NCBI GenBank assembly: GCA_041657845.1
Contig: JBBABD010000009.1
Span: 1 to 40,692, forward strand
DNA from: Parcubacteria group bacterium
Lineage (GTDB): Bacteria > Patescibacteriota > Minisyncoccia > Moranbacterales > JAKLHP01
Direction of reading: 5' to 3'
Length of the DNA: 40,692 nt
Position numbers and translations under genes: made by a program. Each line of letters starts with the position of its first letter. The stretch's first letter is position 1. The notes below the pieces were generated by a model that saw only the letters and a list, made by a program, of their open reading frames with translations, did no database searches and had not been told where the DNA came from. Below are positions 30,372 to 38,265 of this stretch, piece by piece.

Positions 30372-31727
30372 ATGAAGAAAAAAGAGAAAAAGCTGAAAAA
30401 ATACAAGGTCTTGAAAAAAATCAAGAAAAGCAAAGTTCAGCTTTCGCGAAAATTAAAGAAAACAAAGAGGGAAAAAACTGCCAAAAAGAAGGTTCTCAAA
30501 AAACCAAAGAAACTTCTAAAATCCAAAAAAGTTAGAAAAACCATTAAACTGAAAGCGTTTAAGAAGAAAACAAAAGAGACGAAATTTTACGGAAAACCTC
30601 AAGAGGAAATGTCAGAAGAAGAAACCAGGGAATTTTTGATTAAAGATCTTTTGGAAAGAGGAAAGCAAAGAGGTTTCGTGACTGAAGATGAGATTATCCA
30701 TATTCTTCCCGAAGTGGAAAAGGATATTGACCATTTGGAAAATCTGTATGAAAAATTGGAAACCACAGGAATAAAAATACTTAGTTCCGAGGAAGGGATG
30801 CTTAGGATGGATACCAATAAAGAATCGGAAGAATATGAAAAGAAAAAAACTAAAAAGAAAAAGGGAGAGGTTTCTATTCCGGATGAAATAGGAGATGACT
30901 CTACTGATTCAGTCCAGATTTATCTTCGCGAAATTGGAAGAGTGGCTCTTCTTTCTGCCGATGAAGAAATAAAGCTGGCTAAAGCCAATGAAAAAGGCGA
31001 CTTGGCCGCCAAGCAAAGACTTACGGAAGCAAATTTGAGATTGGTGGTCAGTATTGCAAAAAAATATGTCGGACGTTCCCATAACTTGTCGCTTCTCGAC
31101 TTGATTCAAGAAGGAAACATTGGGCTTTTTCGCGCTGTTGAAAAATTTGATTATAGAAAAGGATATAAGTTTTCGACCTATGCAACCTGGTGGATTCGCC
31201 AAGCAATAACCAGAGCCTTGGCCGATCAGTCCAGGACGATTCGTATTCCGGTGCATATGGTGGAAACGATCAATAAATATACGCAGGTTACCCGCCGGCT
31301 TGTTCAGGAATTGGGGCGCGAACCGCTTCCGGAAGAAATTGCCGCAGAAATGAATATTGAAGTCGATAAGATCCGCCATATTCAAAAAATTTCCCAGGAA
31401 ACAGTTTCGCTTGAAACATCAGTAGGGGACAGCGATGACGATTCGGTTCTTGGTGATTTCATTGAAGATACGGAAACGATTATGCCAACCCAATCCGCTT
31501 CTCGAAAACTTTTGAAAGGACATGTCGAGGAAGTTTTGGAAGAACTTACTCCTCGCGAACAGAAAATTTTGAAGATAAGATTCGGTTTGGAAGACGGAGT
31601 GACGCACACTTTGGAAGAAGTGGGGCAGGAATTCGGGGTAACCCGCGAACGCATCCGCCAAATTGAAGCCAAAGCCTTGGACAAAATCCGAGATCACAAA
31701 GCAATCAGGAAACTAAAGGATTATTAA
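30372..31727 (+). CDS. rpoD: Primary sigma factor with Lys-rich N-terminus
   Basis: The protein has 451 aa from ATG 30372; the frame upstream of it is repeat DNA. Region 1.2 is TDSVQIYLREIGRVALLSADEE. Region 2 has LRLVVSIAKKYVGRSHNLSLLDLIQEGNIGLFRAVEKFDYRKGYKFSTYATWWIRQAITRAL. Region 3 follows (PVHMVETINKYTQ...LGREPLPEEIA). Region 4.2 is TLEEVGQEFGVTRERIRQIEAKALDKIR. Residues 1 to about 75 are extremely Lys-rich (KKKEKKLKKYKVLKKIKK onward), unlike the acidic region 1.1 of model sigma factors. An acidic helical part (EEMSEEETREFLIKDLLERG) follows. Confidence 0.96.
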   Translation: MKKKEKKLKKYKVLKKIKKSKVQLSRKLKKTKREKTAKKKVLKKPKKLLKSKKVRKTIKLKAFKKKTKETKFYGKPQEEMSEEETREFLIKDLLERGKQRGFVTEDEIIHILPEVEKDIDHLENLYEKLETTGIKILSSEEGMLRMDTNKESEEYEKKKTKKKKGEVSIPDEIGDDSTDSVQIYLREIGRVALLSADEEIKLAKANEKGDLAAKQRLTEANLRLVVSIAKKYVGRSHNLSLLDLIQEGNIGLFRAVEKFDYRKGYKFSTYATWWIRQAITRALADQSRTIRIPVHMVETINKYTQVTRRLVQELGREPLPEEIAAEMNIEVDKIRHIQKISQETVSLETSVGDSDDDSVLGDFIEDTETIMPTQSASRKLLKGHVEEVLEELTPREQKILKIRFGLEDGVTHTLEEVGQEFGVTRERIRQIEAKALDKIRDHKAIRKLKDY

Positions 31728-31732
31728 AAATT

Positions 31733-31769
31733 AAAAAGCTACTCTGACCAATTGGAGCGGCTTTTTTAT
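31733..31769 (+). terminator. Probable terminator after rpoD
   Basis: An imperfect stem (AAAAAGC-CTC with GAG-GGCTTTTTT) is followed by a T-run. Confidence 0.65.
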
Positions 31770-31778
31770 TGGGAAAAG

Positions 31779-31787
31779 TTATCCACA
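31779..31787 (+). promoter_or_regulatory. DnaA box upstream of lexA
   Basis: TTATCCACA is the consensus DnaA box. It lies 10 bases before the lexA -35. The same word occurs in the opposite orientation before recA (36989-36997). Confidence 0.6.
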
Positions 31788-31796
31788 GGCGATTGC

Positions 31797-31828
31797 TTGC
31801 ACATTAAATTTATAATGATATAATATCA
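31797..31828 (+). promoter_or_regulatory. lexA promoter with SOS-box candidate
   Basis: TTGCAC (31797-31802) and TATAAT (31819-31824) have a 16-bp spacer. The -10 lies in the palindrome TGATAT-A-ATATCA (31816-31828). The 17 bases 31814-31830 are identical to the recA promoter (37022-37038). Confidence 0.8.
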
Positions 31829-31866
31829 CTAAGGACGAACTATTAATAATTAAAAAAATTATCATT

Positions 31867-32535
31867 ATGAAGCTAACAGCCAAACAGGAAAATATCATTG
31901 GAACAATCAAGGAATTAATCAAGAATCACAAGGAAAATCCAACCGGATATGCCCTTCACAAGTATCTTTCCAATTTGGGCGTAAAAGACAGCATCAAATC
32001 AGTGATGCAGGTAGTGGAAGCTCTGGAGAAAAAAGATCTGATCAAGCGGGACAAGGAGCATCGGATTTATCTGGTTAAAAATAAAAGTTTTTCTAATTTA
32101 GAAAATATTATTTCTATTCCTCTTTATGGCTTGGCTTCTTGCGGAGAGGCGCTGGCTTACGCCGAAACTGATATAGCAGATGATTTTCTCCAGATTTCTA
32201 GAAGTTTTTTCCCATCAAACAAAAAAGGAGAGCTCTTTGCCGTAAAAGCTTTGGGAGATTCGATGGACAAGGAAAAAATCAATGACGGAGATTATGTTAT
32301 TTTCGAAAAATTCGAAGGAAAATATCTTACGGAGCTGGATGGAAAAGTCGTGGTGGCGGTAATCAATGGGATGGCGACAATCAAGAAATTTAAGAGAGTA
32401 GACAACAGCACTATTGCTCTTTTCCCTCATTCCCGAAATGCCATTCATCATCCGATATTTTTGGACAAATCCGACTCAATTCTCATTGCCGGAGTTTTTA
32501 AAAGAGTCCTGCCGGTGAAATACGTCAGCATTTAG
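31867..32535 (+). CDS. lexA: LexA-like SOS repressor
   Basis: The protein has 222 aa. An N-terminal winged helix (about 1-70: AKQENIIGTIKELI...ALHKYLSNLGV...VVEALEKKDLIKR) is joined to an S24 autoprotease domain. The cleavage site is Cys92-Gly93 (GLASCGEAL) instead of the usual Ala-Gly. The catalytic pair is Ser132 (LGDSMDKEKINDGDYV) and Lys173 (GMATIKKFKR). RecA-stimulated self-cleavage would relieve repression. The palindrome over its own -10, shared with recA, supports autoregulation. Confidence 0.93.
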   Translation: MKLTAKQENIIGTIKELIKNHKENPTGYALHKYLSNLGVKDSIKSVMQVVEALEKKDLIKRDKEHRIYLVKNKSFSNLENIISIPLYGLASCGEALAYAETDIADDFLQISRSFFPSNKKGELFAVKALGDSMDKEKINDGDYVIFEKFEGKYLTELDGKVVVAVINGMATIKKFKRVDNSTIALFPHSRNAIHHPIFLDKSDSILIAGVFKRVLPVKYVSI

Positions 32536-32551
32536 CGGATAAGATAGAATT

Positions 32552-32680
32552 ATGAAAAAAGTAAAAGCGGAAAAAAGAGAAGAGAAAACAAAAAAGAAAA
32601 CGAAGATGCTGGTTTCCGGAAAAAGTGTCTTTAAAATCCGGGATATTATTGTGAAAAAAGCAAAAGAAATCAAAAAATAG
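32552..32680 (+). CDS. Small basic protein downstream of lexA
   Basis: The 42-codon frame starts MKKVKAEKREEKTKKKTK and ends VKKAKEIKK. It begins 16 bases after lexA and is followed by a good terminator, so it would be co-transcribed with lexA. About 40% of residues are Lys or Arg, suggesting nucleic acid binding. I do not recognise a family; it could be a chance frame in A-rich DNA, though position and terminator favour a gene. Confidence 0.5.
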   Translation: MKKVKAEKREEKTKKKTKMLVSGKSVFKIRDIIVKKAKEIKK

Positions 32681-32692
32681 CTTTAAATTTAT

Positions 32693-32740
32693 AGCGGCAG
32701 CCGATTGGGATTTAGCAATCAGTTTCCGCTTTTTATTTTT
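32693..32740 (+). terminator. Rho-independent terminator of the lexA operon
   Basis: AGCGG (32693-32697) pairs with CCGCT (32726-32730), with inner GATTG/CAATC, followed by a long T-rich run. Confidence 0.85.
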
Positions 32741-32743
32741 TTC

Positions 32744-32772
32744 TTGAAACAAGCGGGAAATAAGAGTAAAAT
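32744..32772 (+). promoter_or_regulatory. Promoter of the exonuclease gene
   Basis: TTGAAA (32744-32749) and TAAAAT (32767-32772) have a 17-bp spacer. Confidence 0.7.
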
Positions 32773-32799
32773 TAAAATATAAAAAATAAAGTAAAAAAT

Positions 32800-33462
32800 A
32801 TGCGAAGGTTGTTTTTAGACATTGAGACTATTCCGGCGGGAGAGGAAGGAGCAGGTGCGTTGAAAATATTATATGAAAAGAAAAAAGCCAAGAAAAGCAA
32901 AAAAGAAGGATGCGAAGATCAATCCGATTTCGAGCAATATCTTCTGGGCACTTCTTTTGATGGGTCGTTCGGAAGGATTGTCTGCATCGCCTATGCGATT
33001 GACGATGATCCGGTTCAATGTCTGGGCGGAGATGATGATGAGGTTCAGATTCTTGAAAAGTTTTGGGAAATCGTTGAATCAATCAGCGTTCCAGCTCGCA
33101 ATCCCCAGTGGCCGGATTATGGTGTCCAGTTTATTGGGCATAATGTGATGGATTTTGATTTGCGTTTCATTTATCAGCGTTCAATTGTAAATAGAGTGAA
33201 GCCGGCTTATAATCTGAATTTTGCCAGATACAAAGATTATCCGATATACGACACGATGAAAGAATGGTCAAAATGGTCCATGAATTCAGTCGGCTTGGAA
33301 CATATTGCTTTGGCGCTTGGAATTCCGACACCCAAAGATGGAATTGATGGTTCGGAAGTCTATACTTTCTACAAAGCCGGAAAAGTAAAAGAAATTTGCG
33401 AATATTGTAAAAGGGACGTGGAAGCGACCAGGGAAGTTTACCGAAGGATGACTTTCAGTTAA
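32800..33462 (+). CDS. PolB-type predicted 3'-5' exonuclease
   Basis: The protein has 220 aa. LFLDIETIP (Asp7, Glu9), FIGHNVMDFDLRFIYQRS and YCKRDVEATREVY are the ExoI, ExoII and ExoIII motifs of the DEDDy family, closest to the stand-alone PolB-like exonuclease group (PF10108). No polymerase domain follows. It probably acts in DNA repair or end processing, consistent with its place between lexA and ftsK. A Lys-rich insertion (KKKAKKSKKEG, about 27-37) follows the first motif. Confidence 0.88.
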   Translation: MRRLFLDIETIPAGEEGAGALKILYEKKKAKKSKKEGCEDQSDFEQYLLGTSFDGSFGRIVCIAYAIDDDPVQCLGGDDDEVQILEKFWEIVESISVPARNPQWPDYGVQFIGHNVMDFDLRFIYQRSIVNRVKPAYNLNFARYKDYPIYDTMKEWSKWSMNSVGLEHIALALGIPTPKDGIDGSEVYTFYKAGKVKEICEYCKRDVEATREVYRRMTFS

Positions 33463-33511
33463 TAGTTTTCGGCATAGGCAAATACGCAAGTTCTGAAAAT
33501 ATTTTATTTAG

Positions 33512-33520
33512 TGGTATAAT
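33512..33520 (+). promoter_or_regulatory. ftsK extended -10
   Basis: TG-G-TATAAT (33512-33520) has only a weak -35. The leader to the ftsK ATG is about 50 bases. Confidence 0.6.
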
Positions 33521-33577
33521 TGGATAAGCATGATTTGCCCAGCTGTAATTAAGTTTTTTTACTAAAATAATTTATAT

Positions 33578-35917
33578 ATGGGACGCAAGAAAAAAGAAGT
33601 TATTGAAGAAGAAAAAAGAGAAAGCAAAATAAAAATAAAAGGCGATGCGAAACGAAGTATTGCGGCTATTTTTTTGTTTGCCCTTTCCATTCTTTTTGTC
33701 CTTGGTTTTTTCGGAGAAGCGGGAGTGCTTGGTGCTTGGCTGGATAAAATTATTGGAACAATGTTTGGCTGGGGAAAGTGGCTTTCACCAGTAATTATGG
33801 TAGCTTCCGGAGTGATTTTGCTTTTTAGAAAAGAAACTTCATTTTATGTTTCTAAGCTTCTTGGGTTAGGGGTTGTTTTCTTCAGTGTTCTGGGATTTTT
33901 TCATATTTATTTCGGATTGGAAAAACTTTTAGAAATAGCTAAAGGAGGAGAGGGTGGGGGATATGCCGGCTATGCAATTTCCTTTTTGCTTCTAAAATTT
34001 ACGGGAACCATAGCGGGATCGGTTATTTTAAGCGCTTTATTTTTGGCTGGAATTATAGTAACATTCGATTTTTCTATTGTTAGTTTTGTCCAAAAAATGC
34101 TGGGGATGAAAAAGGAATCTGCTACTGATGAGGCTATGGCGGAAAAAGAAAAGACTGGTGAAAACGAGATTATTAAGTCGAATGAAAAGCCAAGCAGCGA
34201 AGGATTAATAAAAGGTCCGGAGTTTGTGAAGGGACCAGAAGAAGAACCCGCCTCCGCTAAAGCTATGGCGGACAAGAAAGAGCCAAAACTAAGCTTTTCG
34301 ACGAAGGGACTTTCTTGGGAAAAGGGAGAGCGGAAAGATTCTTTCGTAAAAAATGACAACGGAAGAAAGAAAAACAGCGGATGGCAATTTCCTCCCCTCG
34401 ATCTTCTGGAGGAATCAACCGGAGAAGCCAAAGGGGGAGACGTGAAAAAGAACGCGGAAATCATTCAAAAAACATTAGGGCATTTTGGGATCGAAGTAGA
34501 ATTGGCTGATATTATGACCGGTCCGACAATTACCCAGTACAGTTTTCGTCCAGCGGTAGGAATAAAACTTAGCAAAATTACGGGTCTTAGCAGTGATTTG
34601 GCTTTGGCGTTGGCTGCTCATCCGATTAGAATTGAGGCTCCAATTCCAGGAAAGTCTTTGGTTGGAATTGAGGTTCCAAACAAATCAATGGCAACTGTGC
34701 GTCTTAGGGATTTTCTGCAGAGCGAATTATACAAAAAACGGGAATCAAACCTTTCCCTTTCTCTCGGAAAAAATGTCAGTGGCAGTTATATTTTCGGAGA
34801 TTTGGATAAGATGCCCCATCTTATGATTGCCGGATCCACCGGGTCGGGAAAAAGCGTCTGCGTAAATTCAATTTTACTCTCAATGCTTTATCAAAATTCT
34901 CCAGAAGATTTACGCTTTATTATGGTTGATCCGAAAAGGGTGGAACTTTCATTATATAATGGAATTCCTCACTTGCTTTCCGATGTGATAGTGGAAAATT
35001 CGAAAGTAGTCAGTGCGCTTAAATGGGCAGTGGGAGAAATGGAAAGAAGATATATGCTTCTTCAAGAAACCGGATCGCGCGACATTGCTTCATATAACAA
35101 GAAAATAGGAACTGGAGAAAAAAGGAAAATAGTCAACCAGGAAACAGGAGAAATTACTGAAGAGGATATGGAAAAACTGCCATACATTGTTATAATAATT
35201 GACGAACTGGCCGATCTTATGGGATCGCACGGGAAAGAAGTCGAGGGAGTGATTATTAGAATTGCTCAAATGGCTAGAGCTGTTGGAATCCACTTGATTA
35301 TTTCTACGCAGCGTCCAAGCGTTGAAGTTCTGACCGGACTAATTAAAGCCAATATCGGAACCAGGATTGCATTCAAAGTGGCGACACAGATAGATTCACG
35401 AACTATTTTGGATACCGGAGGAGCGGAGAAGCTTTTGGGAAATGGCGATCTTTTATATTTGGAAGCCGGACCAAATGGAATCAGGCGTCTTCAAGGAGTT
35501 TTTGTTTCTGAGTCGGAAGTAAAAAGAGTAGTAAAATTTATCAAGAATCAAAAAATAGAAAGAGGAGAGGAATCAATCGGGGAAGATATAGCTAATGGAG
35601 GAGAAACGAAAAATAATCAGGATAAAATTAATTTTTCCGAATTCAGCCAGGGAAACGGAGATATGGAAGACAGCTTGTTTGAAGAAGCCAAGAGAGTGGT
35701 TTCGGAAGCAGGAAAAGCTTCAGCTTCGCTTCTCCAAAGAAGGCTTCGAGTCGGATATTCCAGGGCGGCTAGGCTTCTTGATCTCTTGGAAGAACAAGGA
35801 ATAGTCGGACCACCGGATGGAGCTAAGCCTCGAGAGGTTTATATCGCATCCGAAGGCCATCCAACCTATGAAGACCCGAGTCATGATCAAGAAGCCAGGG
35901 ATAAATGGCAATTATAG
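33578..35917 (+). CDS. ftsK: DNA translocase FtsK/SpoIIIE
   Basis: The protein has 779 aa. The N-terminus has four membrane helices (about 25-170). A low-complexity linker (about 180-290) contains two copies of an AMAEK/AKAMADK-type peptide repeat. The motor domain has GPTITQYSFRPAVGIKLSKI, Walker A GSTGSGKS (419-426), Walker B YIVIIIDELADLM and RPSVEVLTGLIKANIGTRIAFKVATQIDSRTILD. The C-terminal gamma winged helix (ASASLLQRRLRVGYSRAARLLDLLEEQGIVGP) would recognise polar KOPS sequences. It clears chromosome termini at the division septum. Confidence 0.96.
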   Translation: MGRKKKEVIEEEKRESKIKIKGDAKRSIAAIFLFALSILFVLGFFGEAGVLGAWLDKIIGTMFGWGKWLSPVIMVASGVILLFRKETSFYVSKLLGLGVVFFSVLGFFHIYFGLEKLLEIAKGGEGGGYAGYAISFLLLKFTGTIAGSVILSALFLAGIIVTFDFSIVSFVQKMLGMKKESATDEAMAEKEKTGENEIIKSNEKPSSEGLIKGPEFVKGPEEEPASAKAMADKKEPKLSFSTKGLSWEKGERKDSFVKNDNGRKKNSGWQFPPLDLLEESTGEAKGGDVKKNAEIIQKTLGHFGIEVELADIMTGPTITQYSFRPAVGIKLSKITGLSSDLALALAAHPIRIEAPIPGKSLVGIEVPNKSMATVRLRDFLQSELYKKRESNLSLSLGKNVSGSYIFGDLDKMPHLMIAGSTGSGKSVCVNSILLSMLYQNSPEDLRFIMVDPKRVELSLYNGIPHLLSDVIVENSKVVSALKWAVGEMERRYMLLQETGSRDIASYNKKIGTGEKRKIVNQETGEITEEDMEKLPYIVIIIDELADLMGSHGKEVEGVIIRIAQMARAVGIHLIISTQRPSVEVLTGLIKANIGTRIAFKVATQIDSRTILDTGGAEKLLGNGDLLYLEAGPNGIRRLQGVFVSESEVKRVVKFIKNQKIERGEESIGEDIANGGETKNNQDKINFSEFSQGNGDMEDSLFEEAKRVVSEAGKASASLLQRRLRVGYSRAARLLDLLEEQGIVGPPDGAKPREVYIASEGHPTYEDPSHDQEARDKWQL
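34247..34273 (+). repeat. AKAMADK-type in-frame repeat in ftsK
   Basis: The DNA has imperfect dyad symmetry (CCGCC at the left, GGCGG at the right, GCTAAAGC in the middle) and encodes PASAKAMAD (about residues 224-232). A weaker relative lies at about 34127-34150 (DEAMAEKEK). Related DNA is in rpsF at 38796-38829 and 38871-38904. Confidence 0.75.
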
Positions 35918-35932
35918 AATTTTTTTGATGTT

Positions 35933-35961
35933 TTGCTTTTTCGGATGGCAGATGGTATTCT
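35933..35961 (+). promoter_or_regulatory. Promoter of the RodZ-like gene, leaderless spacing
   Basis: TTGCTT (35933-35938) and TATTCT (35956-35961) have a 17-bp spacer with TG-G before the -10. The -10 ends six bases before the ATG at 35968. Confidence 0.65.
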
Positions 35962-35967
35962 TGATTT

Positions 35968-36978
35968 ATGGTTAAAAACGGATTTGTCAAAAAGAACGTA
36001 GGAACTCTTACCTTGGGTGAGCGTCTTAGTAAAATAAGAAGTGAAAAGAGGATCACTCTCAGCGAGGTTTCCAAAAGCACTAGAATTCAGATGAAATATC
36101 TGGAATACCTGGAAAGCGGACGCTACGAAAAGCTTCCGGTTGACGTTTATGTCAAAGGATTTCTTCGAAGTTACGCTCAATATTTGGGAGCGGATGAAAA
36201 CTATTTTATCAAATTGTATGAACGGGAAAGAGAAATTCATAATAATATCAAAAAAGAAGAATCTGAGAAAAAGATTTTCAAACCAATAAAATTTTCCGGT
36301 TTTTCCGTTACTCCGAAAATTATTATTGCAGTTTTAATAGTTTTCTTTATCGGACTTGGTTTTTTTTATCTTTACAGGGAGCTCAGTATTTTTATTTCCA
36401 AACCAAGGCTCGTAATAATTGAACCGCTGGATAATTTTTCTATTGAAAATAAAATGATTAAAATCGAGGGAATAACAGAAAAAGACTCCAAGCTTCTTAT
36501 TAATGGCCAGTCGATAATAGTCGATGAAAACGGGAAATTTTCCGAAGTTTTGGTACTTCAACCAGGATTGAATAAGATTTCAGTTAAATCTATAAACAGA
36601 TTCGATAAAGAATCGGAAAAAATAATTACCGGAGAAGCCAAATTTGAAAATATTACTGAAGAAGGAGGAGAAAATTCTCCTGATCCGCAGAATCAGGATG
36701 ATCAGCCAAGCAATGAAGAAAATAAAGAAATTAAAATAAAAGCTGATGTTTATGGCAGCACAAAGCCGGCTTCAATAATAATTAAGGCTGATGATGTCGA
36801 AATTTTCAATGGCAAAATTTCTCCGGGAGAAGTTAAAAATTTTGAAGCACAAAATAAAATATCAGTTTCGGCGGACAAAGGTAAATATGTCGGAGTGAAA
36901 ATAAACGGAAAAGATCTGGGAACTTTAAGCAAGGATACGAAACCTGTTGATAATAGGATTTTCACTTCTCCAAAATAA
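35968..36978 (+). CDS. RodZ-like membrane protein with N-terminal HTH
   Basis: The protein has 336 aa. An HTH_25 domain (LTLGERLSKIRSEKRITLSEVSKSTRIQMKYLEYLESG, about 14-51) is followed by DVYVKGFLRSYAQYLG, typical of RodZ. A basic segment precedes one membrane helix (about 112-132). Outside, residues about 145-230 form a beta-sandwich-like module (VIIEPLDNFSIENKMIKIEG...LQPGLNKI), then an acidic linker and a C-terminal domain (SIIIKADDVEIFNGKISPGE) like RodZ DUF4115. RodZ links the MreB cytoskeleton to the wall machinery; mreB is not in the window. Confidence 0.88.
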   Translation: MVKNGFVKKNVGTLTLGERLSKIRSEKRITLSEVSKSTRIQMKYLEYLESGRYEKLPVDVYVKGFLRSYAQYLGADENYFIKLYEREREIHNNIKKEESEKKIFKPIKFSGFSVTPKIIIAVLIVFFIGLGFFYLYRELSIFISKPRLVIIEPLDNFSIENKMIKIEGITEKDSKLLINGQSIIVDENGKFSEVLVLQPGLNKISVKSINRFDKESEKIITGEAKFENITEEGGENSPDPQNQDDQPSNEENKEIKIKADVYGSTKPASIIIKADDVEIFNGKISPGEVKNFEAQNKISVSADKGKYVGVKINGKDLGTLSKDTKPVDNRIFTSPK

Positions 36979-36988
36979 TTTTTTCATC

Positions 36989-36997
36989 TGTGGATAA
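36989..36997 (-). promoter_or_regulatory. DnaA box upstream of recA
   Basis: TGTGGATAA is the complement of the consensus TTATCCACA, lying seven bases before the recA -35. Confidence 0.6.
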
Positions 36998-37004
36998 CTT
37001 TAGC

Positions 37005-37036
37005 TTGACGTTCTTTTTGTTAATGATATAATATCA
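37005..37036 (+). promoter_or_regulatory. recA promoter with SOS-box candidate
   Basis: TTGACG (37005-37010) and TATAAT (37027-37032) have a 16-bp spacer. The palindrome TGATAT-A-ATATCA (37024-37036) covers the -10, as at lexA. Confidence 0.82.
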
Positions 37037-37048
37037 CTGCGAGGTTAA

Positions 37049-37113
37049 AAAATATAAAAATATAAATCTTTTACAAAATATTCGTATATTTGTGTTAGAT
37101 TTGTAGATTTGCG
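37049..37113. repeat. AT-rich repeat in the recA leader
   Basis: It contains AATATAAAAATATAAATC and CGTATATTTGTGTTAGATTTGTAGATTTG-type words (given here as words, not a single site) related to the rpoD leader repeat at 30284-30363. It directly precedes the recA ATG. Confidence 0.55.
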
Positions 37114-37117
37114 GGTT

Positions 37118-38128
37118 ATGGCAAAAAATACAGAACCAAAAATAAATGAAAAAAATAAAAGCGATGTTGACAAAGTGGTAGAAGAGATTAAGGATAAGTT
37201 TGGAGAAGGAATGCTAATGAAGTTAGGAGAAGTGAAAAGAGTTGATGTTGAGTCGATTTCTACCGGTTCTATCTCCCTTGACATTGCTCTTGGAATTGGC
37301 GGAGTACCGAGAGGAAGAGTTGTAGAAATTTATGGACCGGAATCTTCAGGGAAAACAACGCTTACTTTACATATTATTTCCAATGCGCAAAAAATGGGAG
37401 GCACGGCGGCTTTTATTGATGCGGAACATGCGCTTGATCCCGAATATGCTAAAAAAATAGGAGTCAAAATTGATGACTTGTTGATATCTCAGCCTGACAA
37501 CGGGGAACAAGCGCTGGATATTGTTGAAACATTGGTTCGTTCAAATGCGGTGGATATTATTGTTGTTGATTCGGTAGCGGCGCTTACGCCGAAAGCGGAA
37601 ATCGAAGGGGATATGGGAGATCACCACGTAGGAAGACAGGCGAGACTAATGTCTCAAGCACTTCGAAAGCTCACGGCTATTATGGCTCGCTCTAACACAA
37701 TTGTGATTTTTATCAATCAAATTAGAATGAAAATCGGAGTGATGTTCGGAAATCCGGAAACGACAACCGGAGGACAAGCGCTAAAATTCTATTCCTCAGT
37801 TCGAATCGACGTTCGAAGAATTGCGCAAATTAAGAAAGGCGATGAAGTGGTGGGAAATAGGACCAAAGCCAAGGTGGTGAAAAATAAAGTAGCGCCTCCT
37901 TTCAAAATCGCAGAATTTGATATTATGTACAATGAAGGAATTTCAATGTCGGGAGATTTGATCGATACGGGAGTTAAATTAGAAGTAGTGAAGAAATCCG
38001 GAAATACCTATGCTTTTAGTGAAGTGAAATTGGGAGTCGGACGGGAAGCAGCTAAGAAATTTTTGCAAGAAACTCCCAAGGTGGCGGCAGAAATAGCCAA
38101 AGCGATAAAAGGGAAATTAAAAGAGTAA
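37118..38128 (+). CDS. recA: Recombinase RecA
   Basis: The protein has 336 aa from ATG 37118; an in-frame TTG at 37109 is less likely. Walker A is GPESSGKTTLTLH. VDIIVVDSVAALTPKAEIEGDMGDHHVGRQARLMSQALRKLT and the L2 loop FINQIRMKIGVMFGNPETTTGGQALKFYSSVRIDVRR are canonical. Length is near normal with a slightly short acidic tail. It performs strand exchange and triggers LexA self-cleavage; the promoter palindrome shows that it belongs to the same regulon. Confidence 0.98.
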   Translation: MAKNTEPKINEKNKSDVDKVVEEIKDKFGEGMLMKLGEVKRVDVESISTGSISLDIALGIGGVPRGRVVEIYGPESSGKTTLTLHIISNAQKMGGTAAFIDAEHALDPEYAKKIGVKIDDLLISQPDNGEQALDIVETLVRSNAVDIIVVDSVAALTPKAEIEGDMGDHHVGRQARLMSQALRKLTAIMARSNTIVIFINQIRMKIGVMFGNPETTTGGQALKFYSSVRIDVRRIAQIKKGDEVVGNRTKAKVVKNKVAPPFKIAEFDIMYNEGISMSGDLIDTGVKLEVVKKSGNTYAFSEVKLGVGREAAKKFLQETPKVAAEIAKAIKGKLKE

Positions 38129-38153
38129 GGAGTTGCCAAAAATTAAATAGCAT

Positions 38154-38255
38154 GGTAGAGTTAAAAAACAATTGAGAAAGTCCAATCTTGCTTCGCTCTA
38201 CCTTTCAGTAAAGATAAGGCAAGAATAATCCATCCGGAGGGCTTTCTTGATGGAT
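38154..38255 (+). other. Structured region between recA and rpsF
   Basis: Several nested complementary pairs are seen: GGTAGAG (38154-38160) with CTCTACC (38196-38202), TCTTGC (38186-38191) with GCAAGA (38219-38224), GAGAAAGTCC (38174-38183) with GGGCTTTCTT (38239-38248), and ATCCATC (38228-38234) with GATGGAT (38249-38255). Not all can form at once. It may be a terminator region for recA, a leader of rpsF or a small RNA. No known riboswitch consensus is recognised. Confidence 0.4.
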
Positions 38256-38265
38256 ATTTATTTTT

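Noticed and set aside
31779..36997. DnaA boxes taken as a replication origin
   Set aside because: Only two isolated boxes about 5 kb apart were seen, without clusters or a dnaA/dnaN context.
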